From JANMMJ01 sp964543235 (GTDB lineage Bacteria > Pseudomonadota > Alphaproteobacteria > Rhizobiales > Aestuariivirgaceae): 64,000 bases of DNA. This document shows positions 33,616-42,800 of this stretch, piece by piece. Made by a program: the position numbers and the translations under genes. Below the pieces are notes generated by a model. That model was not told the origin of the DNA, made no database searches, and saw only the letters and a program-made list of their open reading frames with translations. The first letter of the stretch is position 1. Every line of letters begins with the position of its first letter. The stretch covers positions 5,021-69,020 of the forward strand of contig CAZIXE010000018.1 of NCBI GenBank assembly GCA_964543235.1, given 5' to 3'.

Positions 33616-33653
33616 AAAACTGAATGGCGCCCTCCGATACGCAGGAGGGCGCC
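33616..33653 (-). terminator. Rho-independent terminator of recA
   Basis: A perfect 10-bp inverted repeat, GGCGCCCTCC at 33626-33635 with GGAGGGCGCC at 33644-33653, has an 8-base loop. On the minus strand it is followed by ATTCAGTTTTC. It lies 100 bases past the recA stop and before alaS. Confidence 0.65.
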
Positions 33654-33752
33654 CGATGCAGCGTGTGGGGCAACACCTGCATGTCACCGGCCTTTTGCCT
33701 TGGGGATCGGGGGCCGGAATTCCCTGGAAAAAAGTGTCGCCGCGCGGCGGGC

Positions 33753-34817
<1,065 letters not shown>

Positions 34818-34867
34818 GGGTTCACTCCTTATTTCACATGGACATGGCCGGCGCAATTGACCTGATC

Positions 34868-34913
34868 GAACCGCCAATGAACGCACTATGTACGAGTTTT
34901 GTTCCCTTTGCAA
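34868..34913 (-). promoter_or_regulatory. recA promoter with two overlapping SOS (LexA) boxes
   Basis: Plus-strand GAAC half-sites lie at 34868-34871 and 34879-34882, spaced by 7 bases: a perfect alphaproteobacterial GAAC-N7-GAAC box. A third half-site GTAC follows at 34890-34893, again 7 bases on. On the minus strand, TTGCAA (34908-34913) and CATAGT (34885-34890), 17 bases apart, look like -35 and -10 elements. The boxes overlap the -10 and the region just after it, 51-76 bases before the recA ATG, as expected for LexA repression. Confidence 0.75.
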
Positions 34914-35083
34914 GTGTTTCAATAATGCGTTGTTTCAATTGATTAATTTTAATGGTGAATGGAACTTTAGACGAACATAGGTAGAATACGCGCGGACGCG
35001 CGAAGCCGTCTTTGGAACACAGCAAAAACGCCGCGCCTGTCGGGCAGCAGCCAGCCGATCAAAGGCTTAAGGAGGACAATCCC

Positions 35084-35284
35084 TCACAGGCGCACGCTGA
35101 GCGCCACGGCCCACAGCAGGATGGCGGCATTGACGGCGACAAACAGCGCTGCACGCTTCTTCCAGTTCTCGCCTTTGACCCAGATCATCGCCTTGTAGCC
35201 GTCGCGATTGAGAAATGGCTCCAGCAGCACAAACACGTTGAGCCAGGTCACCACGAACAGAAACTTGAGGACGCCATCACTCAT
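35084..35284 (-). CDS. Small membrane protein of unknown function
   Basis: A 66-residue protein with two membrane helices: about residues 5-24 (L-F-V-V-T-W-L-N-V-F-V-L-L) and 44-62 (A-A-L-F-V-A-V-N-A-A-I-L-L-W-A-V). A short basic loop lies between. No domain is recognised. It lies between recA and cckA on the same strand, with 120-270 bases of spacing on either side, so it may be a separate unit. Confidence 0.6.
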   Translation of the reverse strand: MSDGVLKFLFVVTWLNVFVLLEPFLNRDGYKAMIWVKGENWKKRAALFVAVNAAILLWAVALSVRL

Positions 35285-35404
35285 GGCCTCAGCCTAGCAG
35301 GCCTGTCTTAACGAATCATATACGATTGCCGCCGGCTGCGTACGCCGGAGCCAGAGAGAGACCCGTGGAGCGAGCGGCACGGTCCGGCGAGGACCCCGGC
35401 GCCT

Positions 35405-37918
35405 CTACCCTTCCATCACCTGTTTCACCGTTTCGGCCAGCTGCTTCAGCGTGAAAGGCTTGGGCAAAAAGGCGAAATCGGTCTGGCCTTCGAGATTCTT
35501 CTGGAATGCATCCTCGGCATAGCCTGAGATGAAGATCACCTTGGTCATGTTGCCGCGCTTGCGCAATTCCTTGAGCAGCGTCGGCCCATCCATGCTCGGC
35601 ATCACGACATCGGAAAGTATGAGATCGATCGCCGCCGCACCCTCGACCACTTCGAGCGCCCGCTCGCCCGAATCGGCCTCAAGCACCGTATAGCCCCGCG
35701 ACTTGAGCGCCCGTGACGCAAACGAGCGCACCGCATCCTCGTCTTCCACCAGCAGGATCGTGCCCTTGCCGGTCAGGTCGGCCCGTTTGGCTTCCTTCTT
35801 CTCGTCCCTGGCCTCGGCTGTCTGGACAGGGGCGGTCTCGACATGGCGCGGCAGGTACATTCGGAACGTCGTACCCCGCCCCATCTCGCTGTCGCAGAAG
35901 ATGAAGCCCCCCGTCTGCTTGACGAAACCGTACACCGTTGAAAGCCCGAGCCCGGTGCCCTTGCCGACTTCCTTGGTCGAGAAGAATGGTTCCCAGATCT
36001 TGTCGCGGATCTCGGGAGGAATGCCGGTGCCGGTGTCCTCCACCTCGCAGAGCACATAGTCGCCCGGCGGCATCAGCGGACTGATGCCGCTCGACTCCTC
36101 GGCCGACACGTTTGCCGTGCGCACCGTGAGCGAACCGCCATTGGGCATCGCGTCTCTGGCATTGACCGCGAGGTTGATGATCGACTGCTCGAACTGGTTG
36201 AGGTCGACCCTGACCAGGCCAAGGTCGCGGCCATGCATGATTTTGAGGTCGATCTTCTCGCCGAGCAGGCGGCGCAGCAGGTTGCCGAGGTCCGACAGCA
36301 CGTCGGTGAGCGACATCACCTCCGGGCGCAAGGTCTGCCGCCGCGAGAAGGCCAGGAGCTGCCGCACCAGATTGGCGGCGCGGTTGGCATTCTGCTTGAT
36401 GTTCATGATATCGGCGAAGGCGGGATCTGTCGCCTTGTGCCGGGTAAGTAGCAGGTCGGAGAAGCCGATGATCGCCGTCAGGACATTGTTGAAGTCATGC
36501 GCGACACCGCCGGCCAACTGGCCGATCGCCTGCATTTTCTGCGCCTGGCCGAGCTGCACTTCGAGCGACTTGCTCTCGGTTGTGTCGACCGCGTAGACGA
36601 CGCTGCCGCTGCCCTCACCGGGCATGCGCGAGATCACGAACTGTACCAGCCGCGGCGGCACGGCATTGAGCGTGACATCGACGGTTACCGTATCGCCGCT
36701 GTCGCGACCCGTCCCCGCCAGCGCTTGCGCAAGCCTGGGCCGCTGCCCTTCCACCACCATGGCAGCCAGCGCTTCGCCCCGCTTTGCGTAGGGCGACAGC
36801 TCGACGAAGGCTGCATTGGCGGAAGTGATAATTCCGGCGGGGTCGATCTCGGCAATGCCGATGGGTGCTGTATTGATGAAGCGCGCCAGCCGGGCACCAC
36901 GCTCTGCGGCCTCTCCGCCCGGTCCGGTCTGCTTGGCGATTGCGACCGCGCGCATGGGCCGCAAATTCCCCTCGCTGTCGGCTTCGCTTCGCAGGACAAT
37001 CCGTGCCGGAAAAGCTTCGCCGCTCCGCGATTTCAGATCAACATCGAAGACATCGCTGCGCGTCTCGCCCGGCTTCAGCGCGATGCTCCGCATCATCAGG
37101 ACTGCACCTTCGGGTGCCACGTCATCGAGGGCCAGCCGTCCTTCGCCGGGCGCATCGAGCTCATAGCCGAGCCAGTTCGCCAGCGTGGCGTTTATATAGG
37201 ACAGCCGGCCATCGGGTTCGGCCACGAGGATTCCGGCCGGCGCATTGTCGAGCGAACTGATGATGTGCTGCAGATGCGCAAAGGCCTGTTCCTGCCGCAG
37301 GCGTTCCTGCGAGATGTCCGCATGCCGCCACAACACGTAGCGCACACCATCCTGTTCCACCGGCGCAACACTGAGCCGGATCAGCGTCGGCTGATCCGGC
37401 CGCGCGCCCGGCGCTGACGATCCTGCCTGCAACCGCAGCTCCTCGCTGGCGGCCCGGCCCTCGCGCGCCGCTTGTGCCAGCCGGTAGATGGCGTCGGCGA
37501 TTTCCGGGTACCCCGAGTAGAGGTATTCGAAACCGTTGTTTCGGCTGCTGCTTCCTCGTTCGGCGAGTTTCCGGAACGCCGCATTGGCATAGATTTTCCG
37601 CCCTTTGGCATCGGTGACCAGACAGGCCTCGCCCAGCACGCCCATGAGGCTGTCGAACAGCGCATCCGGCTTGGCGGCACGCCCGGCGTTCAGAACACCA
37701 GTCAGCAGCAGCAACAGGGACAGGCAGCCGAATGCCGCAAGCCCCGCGCCGATGGCCAGGATCCACGGCGCAATTGGCGTTTCAAGCTGCCAGCCGCCAT
37801 AGGCTGCCGCTGCCGCAACGAGCCCCCCCGCTGCCAGCACCAGGTATGTACGGGCAACGCCACCCCGGCTCGGAACATCAGCCAACCGAAGTCTGTTCAC
37901 GCCGCTCTGCCCGCTCAT
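35405..37918 (-). CDS. cckA: Hybrid sensor histidine kinase CckA
   Basis: An 837-residue hybrid kinase. Two membrane helices (about residues 25-45 and 55-80) are followed by PAS-type domains to about 440, HisKA with G-G-V-A-H-D-F-N-N-V-L-T near 460, a HATPase with N-L-A-V-N-A-R-D-A and G-T-G-L-G-L-S, and a C-terminal receiver (715-835) with V-E-D-E-D and L-S-D-V-V-M-P-S-M-D-G. CckA phosphorylates the phosphotransferase ChpT, hence CtrA, the cell-cycle master regulator. The long PAS region and HDFNN box distinguish it from the other kinases here. ATG at 37918; earlier in-frame codons give no similarity. Confidence 0.93.
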   Translation of the reverse strand: MSGQSGVNRLRLADVPSRGGVARTYLVLAAGGLVAAAAAYGGWQLETPIAPWILAIGAGLAAFGCLSLLLLLTGVLNAGRAAKPDALFDSLMGVLGEACLVTDAKGRKIYANAAFRKLAERGSSSRNNGFEYLYSGYPEIADAIYRLAQAAREGRAASEELRLQAGSSAPGARPDQPTLIRLSVAPVEQDGVRYVLWRHADISQERLRQEQAFAHLQHIISSLDNAPAGILVAEPDGRLSYINATLANWLGYELDAPGEGRLALDDVAPEGAVLMMRSIALKPGETRSDVFDVDLKSRSGEAFPARIVLRSEADSEGNLRPMRAVAIAKQTGPGGEAAERGARLARFINTAPIGIAEIDPAGIITSANAAFVELSPYAKRGEALAAMVVEGQRPRLAQALAGTGRDSGDTVTVDVTLNAVPPRLVQFVISRMPGEGSGSVVYAVDTTESKSLEVQLGQAQKMQAIGQLAGGVAHDFNNVLTAIIGFSDLLLTRHKATDPAFADIMNIKQNANRAANLVRQLLAFSRRQTLRPEVMSLTDVLSDLGNLLRRLLGEKIDLKIMHGRDLGLVRVDLNQFEQSIINLAVNARDAMPNGGSLTVRTANVSAEESSGISPLMPPGDYVLCEVEDTGTGIPPEIRDKIWEPFFSTKEVGKGTGLGLSTVYGFVKQTGGFIFCDSEMGRGTTFRMYLPRHVETAPVQTAEARDEKKEAKRADLTGKGTILLVEDEDAVRSFASRALKSRGYTVLEADSGERALEVVEGAAAIDLILSDVVMPSMDGPTLLKELRKRGNMTKVIFISGYAEDAFQKNLEGQTDFAFLPKPFTLKQLAETVKQVMEG

Positions 37919-38072
37919 TGCGCGTTGAATGCCCCGCCACGAATCACCTGAGTATAGGGATTTTGCGGCCCCTGTGAATCGGCTGGCGGCCACAACAGGC
38001 GGCTGTCCGCGGCTGTCGTCCTGTGCTAGGTTTCTGCCTGCCAGAACTGCCAACTTCCAGGGAATCTGCCCC

Positions 38073-38537
38073 ATGGACGCCATCTCCCCGTACATGAACT
38101 ACGTCATTGTGGCCCTTGTCGTGCTCGCCGGGCTCATACTGCTGACGGTGGTGTTCCGCAGCCTGGGCGGAAAGGTCAAGGGCCGGCGCGGTTCGCGCCT
38201 CGGCATCAGCGAGTATTTCGACATCGACAATGAGCGGCAGTTGCTGCTGATCCGCCGTGATGATCGTGAACACCTGGTCATGATTGGCGGCAACGAGGAT
38301 CTCGTGATCGAATCCGGCATAGAAGTTGAGACCGAAGCCGAACACCAGGAACGTATCCGGCGCCTGGGGCCGCGCCGCGACACCTATGGAAGGGGCGGCG
38401 AGGATGACAACAGTCCGATCCCGCTCCGCCCGGCGCCGCGTCCTGCCGTCTTTGGCGACCGCTCACCGACCCTGAAGCCGGTGGCGCGCGATGAGCCGAA
38501 GCTGGGTACCGTGCCGGCGGCCGAAGACGAAAGATAA
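38073..38537 (+). CDS. FliO-like flagellar biosynthesis domain protein
   Basis: A 154-residue protein with one N-terminal helix (residues 8-30) and a short beta domain, R-Q-L-L-L-I-R-R-D-D-R-E-H-L-V-M-I-G-G, the FliO core. A Pro/Arg-rich tail follows. FliO helps assemble the flagellar export gate FliPQR in the inner membrane. No other flagellar gene is near; the gene next to cckA in this branch often encodes such a lone FliO-like protein, so a cell-envelope role is also possible. Divergent from cckA. Confidence 0.75.
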   Translation: MDAISPYMNYVIVALVVLAGLILLTVVFRSLGGKVKGRRGSRLGISEYFDIDNERQLLLIRRDDREHLVMIGGNEDLVIESGIEVETEAEHQERIRRLGPRRDTYGRGGEDDNSPIPLRPAPRPAVFGDRSPTLKPVARDEPKLGTVPAAEDER

Positions 38538-38545
38538 TCGCACCG

Positions 38546-38565
38546 GCGCCGCCATGAAGCGGCGC
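38546..38565. terminator. Weak hairpin between two convergent genes
   Basis: GCGCCGC at 38546-38552 pairs perfectly with GCGGCGC at 38559-38565 over a 6-base loop, between the ends of the FliO-like gene and the Ala-rich gene. No clear T-run follows on either strand, so its role as a terminator is uncertain. Confidence 0.3.
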
Positions 38566-38599
38566 GGCACGTCATTGTGCGGCCTGCGGGCGCTGCGGT

Positions 38600-39496
38600 C
38601 TACTTCCCGGCCAGCAGCGCGTCGAGCGCCGCCTTGGTTTCCTCGTCAACAGGCACCTTGTTGGCAGCGGCGTTGAGCGCATCTGTCTCTGCTTGCTTGG
38701 CTGCATCAGCGGCCGCCTGGGCGGCGGCAGCAGCCGCCGCGGCTGCTTCTGCCTCGGCCGCCTCGCTCTCCGCCATTGCCTGGGCGGTCGCTGCGTCCGC
38801 TTCCGCCGCAGCGGCAGCATCCTGGGCATCGCTGAGCGCCTGCTGGGCATCGGCAAGTGCCGCCTGAAGGTCGGCGTAATCGGGATCGGCTTCCGTCTTG
38901 CCCTCAAGTGCCGCGGTTGCGGCATCGACCGCCGCCTGGGCGTCGGCCGCAGCCTGTCCCAGCTCGGCTGCAGTTGCCGCGGCAGTTTCAGCCGCCGCCT
39001 GCGCAGCGTCAGCTTCGGCCTGTGCTTCCGCGGCCGACTGCACGAGAGCCTCTGCCGCCGCAGCCGTCTGCGCCGCTTCTTCGGCCGCCGCCTTGTACGT
39101 CGCGATTCTGCCGACCCGCGAATTTGGTGCCGCATTGGCCAGCGCGTTTGGTGACGCATTGGCTGCGTTCAGGGCCCCGAGCTTACTCTTGATCTTTCCC
39201 TTGCCGCTGGTGACTGAAACAGTCGCGGTCTGCGTATCCGCCTTCTTTGATCCTTTGGACTTGCCGCTGTCGACTGCTGCCTGTCCTCCTTTGCCGGATT
39301 TGCTGTCTGATTTGCCGGCGCCGCTCTTGCCGCCTCCGTGGCTACCGCCATTGCCATTGCCGCCGCCATTGCCGCCCTTGCCGGCATAGGCCGGATCGGC
39401 GCCCAGCAGCCCGCCAGAACCCACCACTACCGGCGAGAGCGCCAGCAGGGCACCCAGCGAAAGGCTGGCCATCAAACGTGATATTGATTGTGTCAT
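38600..39496 (-). CDS. Secreted Ala-rich coiled-coil protein at the ftsZ position
   Basis: A 298-residue protein. A signal peptide (L-M-A-S-L-S-L-G-A-L-L-A-L-S-P-V) ends A-Y-A near residue 38. A Gly/Ser/Lys-rich stretch (40-90) follows, then L-G-A-L-N-A-A-N-A-S-P-N-A-L near 108 and S-R-V-G-R-I-A-T-Y near 127, then about 165 residues that are over half Ala with Glu, Asp and Gln in heptad-like order. The S-P-x-A-L / S-R-V-G-R-I-A-x-Y pair recurs in alphaproteobacterial exported proteins of unknown role. The gene lies where ftsZ would normally follow ftsA, on the same strand. Function unknown. Confidence 0.7.
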   Translation of the reverse strand: MTQSISRLMASLSLGALLALSPVVVGSGGLLGADPAYAGKGGNGGGNGNGGSHGGGKSGAGKSDSKSGKGGQAAVDSGKSKGSKKADTQTATVSVTSGKGKIKSKLGALNAANASPNALANAAPNSRVGRIATYKAAAEEAAQTAAAAEALVQSAAEAQAEADAAQAAAETAAATAAELGQAAADAQAAVDAATAALEGKTEADPDYADLQAALADAQQALSDAQDAAAAAEADAATAQAMAESEAAEAEAAAAAAAAAQAAADAAKQAETDALNAAANKVPVDEETKAALDALLAGK

Positions 39497-39641
39497 CGAA
39501 CAGACTCCGACAAGTGAACTGATTCCCGCTCAATTATTAACCGGCCGGCAGGGTTACCGCTTCCACAATGCGCCGGAAGCGTTCACAGTCACTGACAAGA
39601 ATCGCTAGAATTTGCGTCGATTTATGGGCTTTGCCCGAGAC

Positions 39642-40967
39642 TCAGAAGCTCTCGGCAATCCATCGGCCCACCCGGCGCATGTAGCCGCCGCCGTTGATCG
39701 TATTGCCCTGCAGGGACTTGGGGATGCTGCAATGGCGATCCGGCCGCAGGGCGTAAAGCAGCAGTCCTGTCGCCACTGCAAATCCCGGCGAACAGGCAAC
39801 TTCGGGCATGCCGGCAATATGGTGCGGCAGGCCGATCCGAATCTGGCCATCGAGCAGCGGCCCGGCGGCTTCGCGCAATCCGGTCAACTGGCTTGCCCCG
39901 CCAGTCAGAACAAACCGCCGCGGCCCGGGATGATCGCAGCCAGCACGGCACAGCCGCTCGCGCACCAGTTCAAACGTTTCCTCTATCCGTGGCCGGATGA
40001 TTCCGGTCAGCATCGACTTCGGCACCTTGTGCACGGTATCGACGCCCCGCTCGCCGAGCGCCGGCACCGCAATCATCTCGCGCTCGTCGAGAACCGAGGC
40101 CATGGCGCTGCCCCACAAAGTCTTCATCCGCTCGGCATGGGCAACCGTCGTCGACAGGCCCCTTGCGATATCGTTGGTGATGTGTTGCCCGCCGATCGGG
40201 ATCACATCAGCATATACCAGCTGCCCATCCTGGAATACCGACAGTCCCGTGGTGGCGCCTCCCATGTCGATAAGCGTGACGCCGAGTGCGGTTTCATCTT
40301 CCGCCAAGGCGGCGCGGGCCGCGGCATAGGGCGAAATCGCCGTCCCGGCCAGACTCAGGTGGCAGCGCTCCACGACCAGTGCGAGATTTCTGATCGCCGC
40401 CCTGTCGACGGTCACGGCGTTGAGTTCGACACCGAGATGCTCGCCGAACATGCCGAGCGGCGCCTTGATGCCGCGCACCCCGTCAAGCTGGAACTGGGCC
40501 GGCGTGAGATGCAGGATGGTCCGGCGCCCGGCATCGATCGTCGCCGCCGCGGCTCCGACCGCCGCGTCGATATCTCCGTAGCCAACCTCTCCGCTCCGTA
40601 TCGCGACCGCGGCAGTATGAGTCTGGGAGAGTGGCCTGCCGCCACACACAGCAACAAAGACCTCGGATATCGCTGTCTGGGCCATGCGTTCCGCCGCATC
40701 GACGGCCACGCGCACCGCCCTCTCCGCATCGTCGACGTCGATCACCCCGCCGGCGCGCACGCCGCGGGACGCCTGATGTCCGACACCCAGGACCTTCAGC
40801 ATAGCCTGCGCTTCGACACCGGGCATCTTGTGTCTCGCCGGCAGGACCTGGGCGATGATGCAACTGATTTTGGTACTGCCGATGTCAAGAGCGGCAACGA
40901 CCCGCGACTTGTTGCTCGCGGCCGCCTTGCCCTGCCCGGTCCGACCACTGATCTGCACGACGGTCAT
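39642..40967 (-). CDS. ftsA: Cell division protein FtsA
   Basis: A 441-residue actin-fold ATPase that tethers FtsZ to the membrane and brings later divisome proteins. The phosphate-1 motif is V-A-A-L-D-I-G-S-T-K near residues 25-34, the SHS2 domain lies around 100-180, and phosphate-2 is I-D-M-G-G-A-T-T near 213. The C-terminus ends V-G-R-W-I-A-E-S-F, the short amphipathic membrane-anchor helix. Last gene of the dcw operon; ftsZ, its usual partner, does not follow. Confidence 0.94.
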   Translation of the reverse strand: MTVVQISGRTGQGKAAASNKSRVVAALDIGSTKISCIIAQVLPARHKMPGVEAQAMLKVLGVGHQASRGVRAGGVIDVDDAERAVRVAVDAAERMAQTAISEVFVAVCGGRPLSQTHTAAVAIRSGEVGYGDIDAAVGAAAATIDAGRRTILHLTPAQFQLDGVRGIKAPLGMFGEHLGVELNAVTVDRAAIRNLALVVERCHLSLAGTAISPYAAARAALAEDETALGVTLIDMGGATTGLSVFQDGQLVYADVIPIGGQHITNDIARGLSTTVAHAERMKTLWGSAMASVLDEREMIAVPALGERGVDTVHKVPKSMLTGIIRPRIEETFELVRERLCRAGCDHPGPRRFVLTGGASQLTGLREAAGPLLDGQIRIGLPHHIAGMPEVACSPGFAVATGLLLYALRPDRHCSIPKSLQGNTINGGGYMRRVGRWIAESF

Positions 40968-40995
40968 GAGATGCTGTACCCTGCCAAACCTGCGC

Positions 40996-41865
40996 TCATT
41001 GCCGTCCGCTCACCCGGAAACTCGAATCGGTCCCAGCCGCGCCCTGTGCCACCTGCGCGATGCCGATGGCGGTCTGTCCGGCCAGTCGCATGTCGACCCT
41101 TGTGATTCCTTTGGAGAGGAGCCCGTACAGACGATCGAGTCGCTCGGCCTCCTGCAGTGCCGCGGTGCTGTTCTGCTCCGGCAGTGAAATCGTGACACCA
41201 TTGTCCAGAAGCAGGTCCCAGCGCCTCTGGCCGGCTCGCGCTGCTGCTTTCACCCTCGCCTTTAGATCCGGAAAGTTGAAGAGCTGGTCGTCAAGCGCGG
41301 CGGCAGCCAGCTGTGCTCCCTCGCCAGTCACCAGCAGTAGATGCGAAAAGCGGCCCGGCGCCAGCGAACTGATGGCCGACCCGGAACGGTCGATCACATA
41401 GTATCGCGAGTCGCGCTGCCAGATGGCGAAAGGCTTCCGCTCCATGACGGTGATCTCGAGCTGATTTGGGAACAGCCGCACGACCCGTGCGGAATCGACC
41501 CAGTCGACGTTTTCCAGGAGCCGCCGCGCTTGGGCTGCATCAAAGCCGATCAGCGACCCGCCGGGCTGCACCCCGATTGTGGTGAGTACGGCTTCGGCAT
41601 CCTGGTGGACCAGGCCGGATATCCGGATGTCCCTTGCAGCATAGCCGATGAACCCGGCGAGATAGCCGCCGATCTTGCGGTAAGCATTGCCGTCTTTGGC
41701 AAGATGGCCGCCATCGCCAAGCCCCATGACGATGGCTCCGGCAAGGAACAGTACCGCGCTTCCGCGCGCTGTCGCCCGCAGTGCCAGCATGTTGCCAAGT
41801 TCCACATAACTTGACCCGGACAAGCGCTTCAAGCGCGTGGCAATGACGCGGAACATCTCTCTCAT
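40996..41865 (-). CDS. ftsQ: Cell division protein FtsQ
   Basis: A 289-residue protein: a short cytoplasmic tail, one membrane helix (about residues 32-50, A-V-L-F-L-A-G-A-I-V-M-G-L), then the periplasmic POTRA domain (about 75-145, I-S-G-L then L-F-P-N-Q-L-E-I-T-V-M-E-R-K-P-F-A) and the beta domain. FtsQ bridges FtsL/FtsB to FtsK in the divisome. Its start overlaps the ddl stop by 4 bases and ftsA follows 28 bases on. Confidence 0.93.
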   Translation of the reverse strand: MREMFRVIATRLKRLSGSSYVELGNMLALRATARGSAVLFLAGAIVMGLGDGGHLAKDGNAYRKIGGYLAGFIGYAARDIRISGLVHQDAEAVLTTIGVQPGGSLIGFDAAQARRLLENVDWVDSARVVRLFPNQLEITVMERKPFAIWQRDSRYYVIDRSGSAISSLAPGRFSHLLLVTGEGAQLAAAALDDQLFNFPDLKARVKAAARAGQRRWDLLLDNGVTISLPEQNSTAALQEAERLDRLYGLLSKGITRVDMRLAGQTAIGIAQVAQGAAGTDSSFRVSGRQ

Positions 41866-42800
41866 CGATCGACCGAAGCGTCATTGACCATCCAGGTCAC
41901 CAGGTCTTCAAACGAATGCCCGGCGTGGGCGGCAAGCTCGGGAACCAGCGACAGGCTGGTCATGCCGGGCTGTGTGTTGATCTCGAGCAGGACCAGTGGC
42001 TGTTCCTGGCCGGGCGAATCGTCAAATCGGAAGTCAGCGCGCGAAACTCCGCGGCAGCCCAGGGCCTGATGGGCCTGCAGGGCTATATGCTGGCATTTGC
42101 GATAGATCTCATGTGGAATGTCAGCCGGCAGGATGTGTTTTGAGCCGCCCTCCTGGTATTTGGCCCGGTAGTCGTAAAAACCGACAGCGGGAATGATATC
42201 GATGACCCCGAGCGCCACATCGCCCATCACCGCGCAAGTGAGCTCGCGGCCGGGCACAAAGCGCTCGACCATGACCTTCGAGCCGAAATACTGCCGTTCA
42301 TCGAGGATCACCGCCGGCGGACCGTTCGCAGCCTGATCGACGATGTGGACACCGACGCTGGAGCCCTCATTGACCGGCTTCACGACATAAGGCAGCGGCA
42401 TCTGGTGCTGGCTTGCTGCCGCCTCGATGTCGACGATCTTGCTGTCGGCGACCGGCAGTCCGGCAGCGCGGAAGATTGTCTTCGACTTCTCCTTGTTCAT
42501 GGCGAGCGCCGAGGCCAGCACCCCGGAATGCGTATAGGGAATCTGCAATGTCTCAAGGATTGCGGACATGCAGCCGTCCTCGCCCCACTTTCCGTGCAGC
42601 GCATTGAAGGCGACGTCGGGCTGCAGGTCGGCCAGGACAGCCGCAATATCCCGCCGCACGTCGAGCAGTGTCACCTTGAACCCGGCGCGCTGCAGCGCTT
42701 CACCACATGCCTGCCCGGACACGAGGCTGACTTCGCGCTCGGCTGACCATCCTCCCATCAGCACTGCGACATGGGTCATGCGGGGTTCGCGCTGTTTCAT
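41862..42800 (-). CDS. ddl: D-alanine-D-alanine ligase
   Basis: A 312-residue ATP-grasp enzyme that makes D-Ala-D-Ala for MurF. Visible are the N-terminal G-G-W-S-A-E-R-E-V-S-L near residues 14-24, the substrate Ser/His loop N-E-G-S-S-V-G-V near 150 and the metal site E-I-N-T-Q-P-G-M-T near 273. Start at 42800 overlaps the murB stop by 4 bases (ATGA). Confidence 0.95.
   Translation of the reverse strand: MKQREPRMTHVAVLMGGWSAEREVSLVSGQACGEALQRAGFKVTLLDVRRDIAAVLADLQPDVAFNALHGKWGEDGCMSAILETLQIPYTHSGVLASALAMNKEKSKTIFRAAGLPVADSKIVDIEAAASQHQMPLPYVVKPVNEGSSVGVHIVDQAANGPPAVILDERQYFGSKVMVERFVPGRELTCAVMGDVALGVIDIIPAVGFYDYRAKYQEGGSKHILPADIPHEIYRKCQHIALQAHQALGCRGVSRADFRFDDSPGQEQPLVLLEINTQPGMTSLSLVPELAAHAGHSFEDLVTWMVNDASVDR

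Noticed and set aside
38600..39496. Out-of-frame Ser/Ala/Arg-rich frames inside the Ala-rich gene
   Set aside because: They arise from the repeated GCC/GCG codons of the Ala-rich frame, which alone has a signal peptide and conserved motifs.
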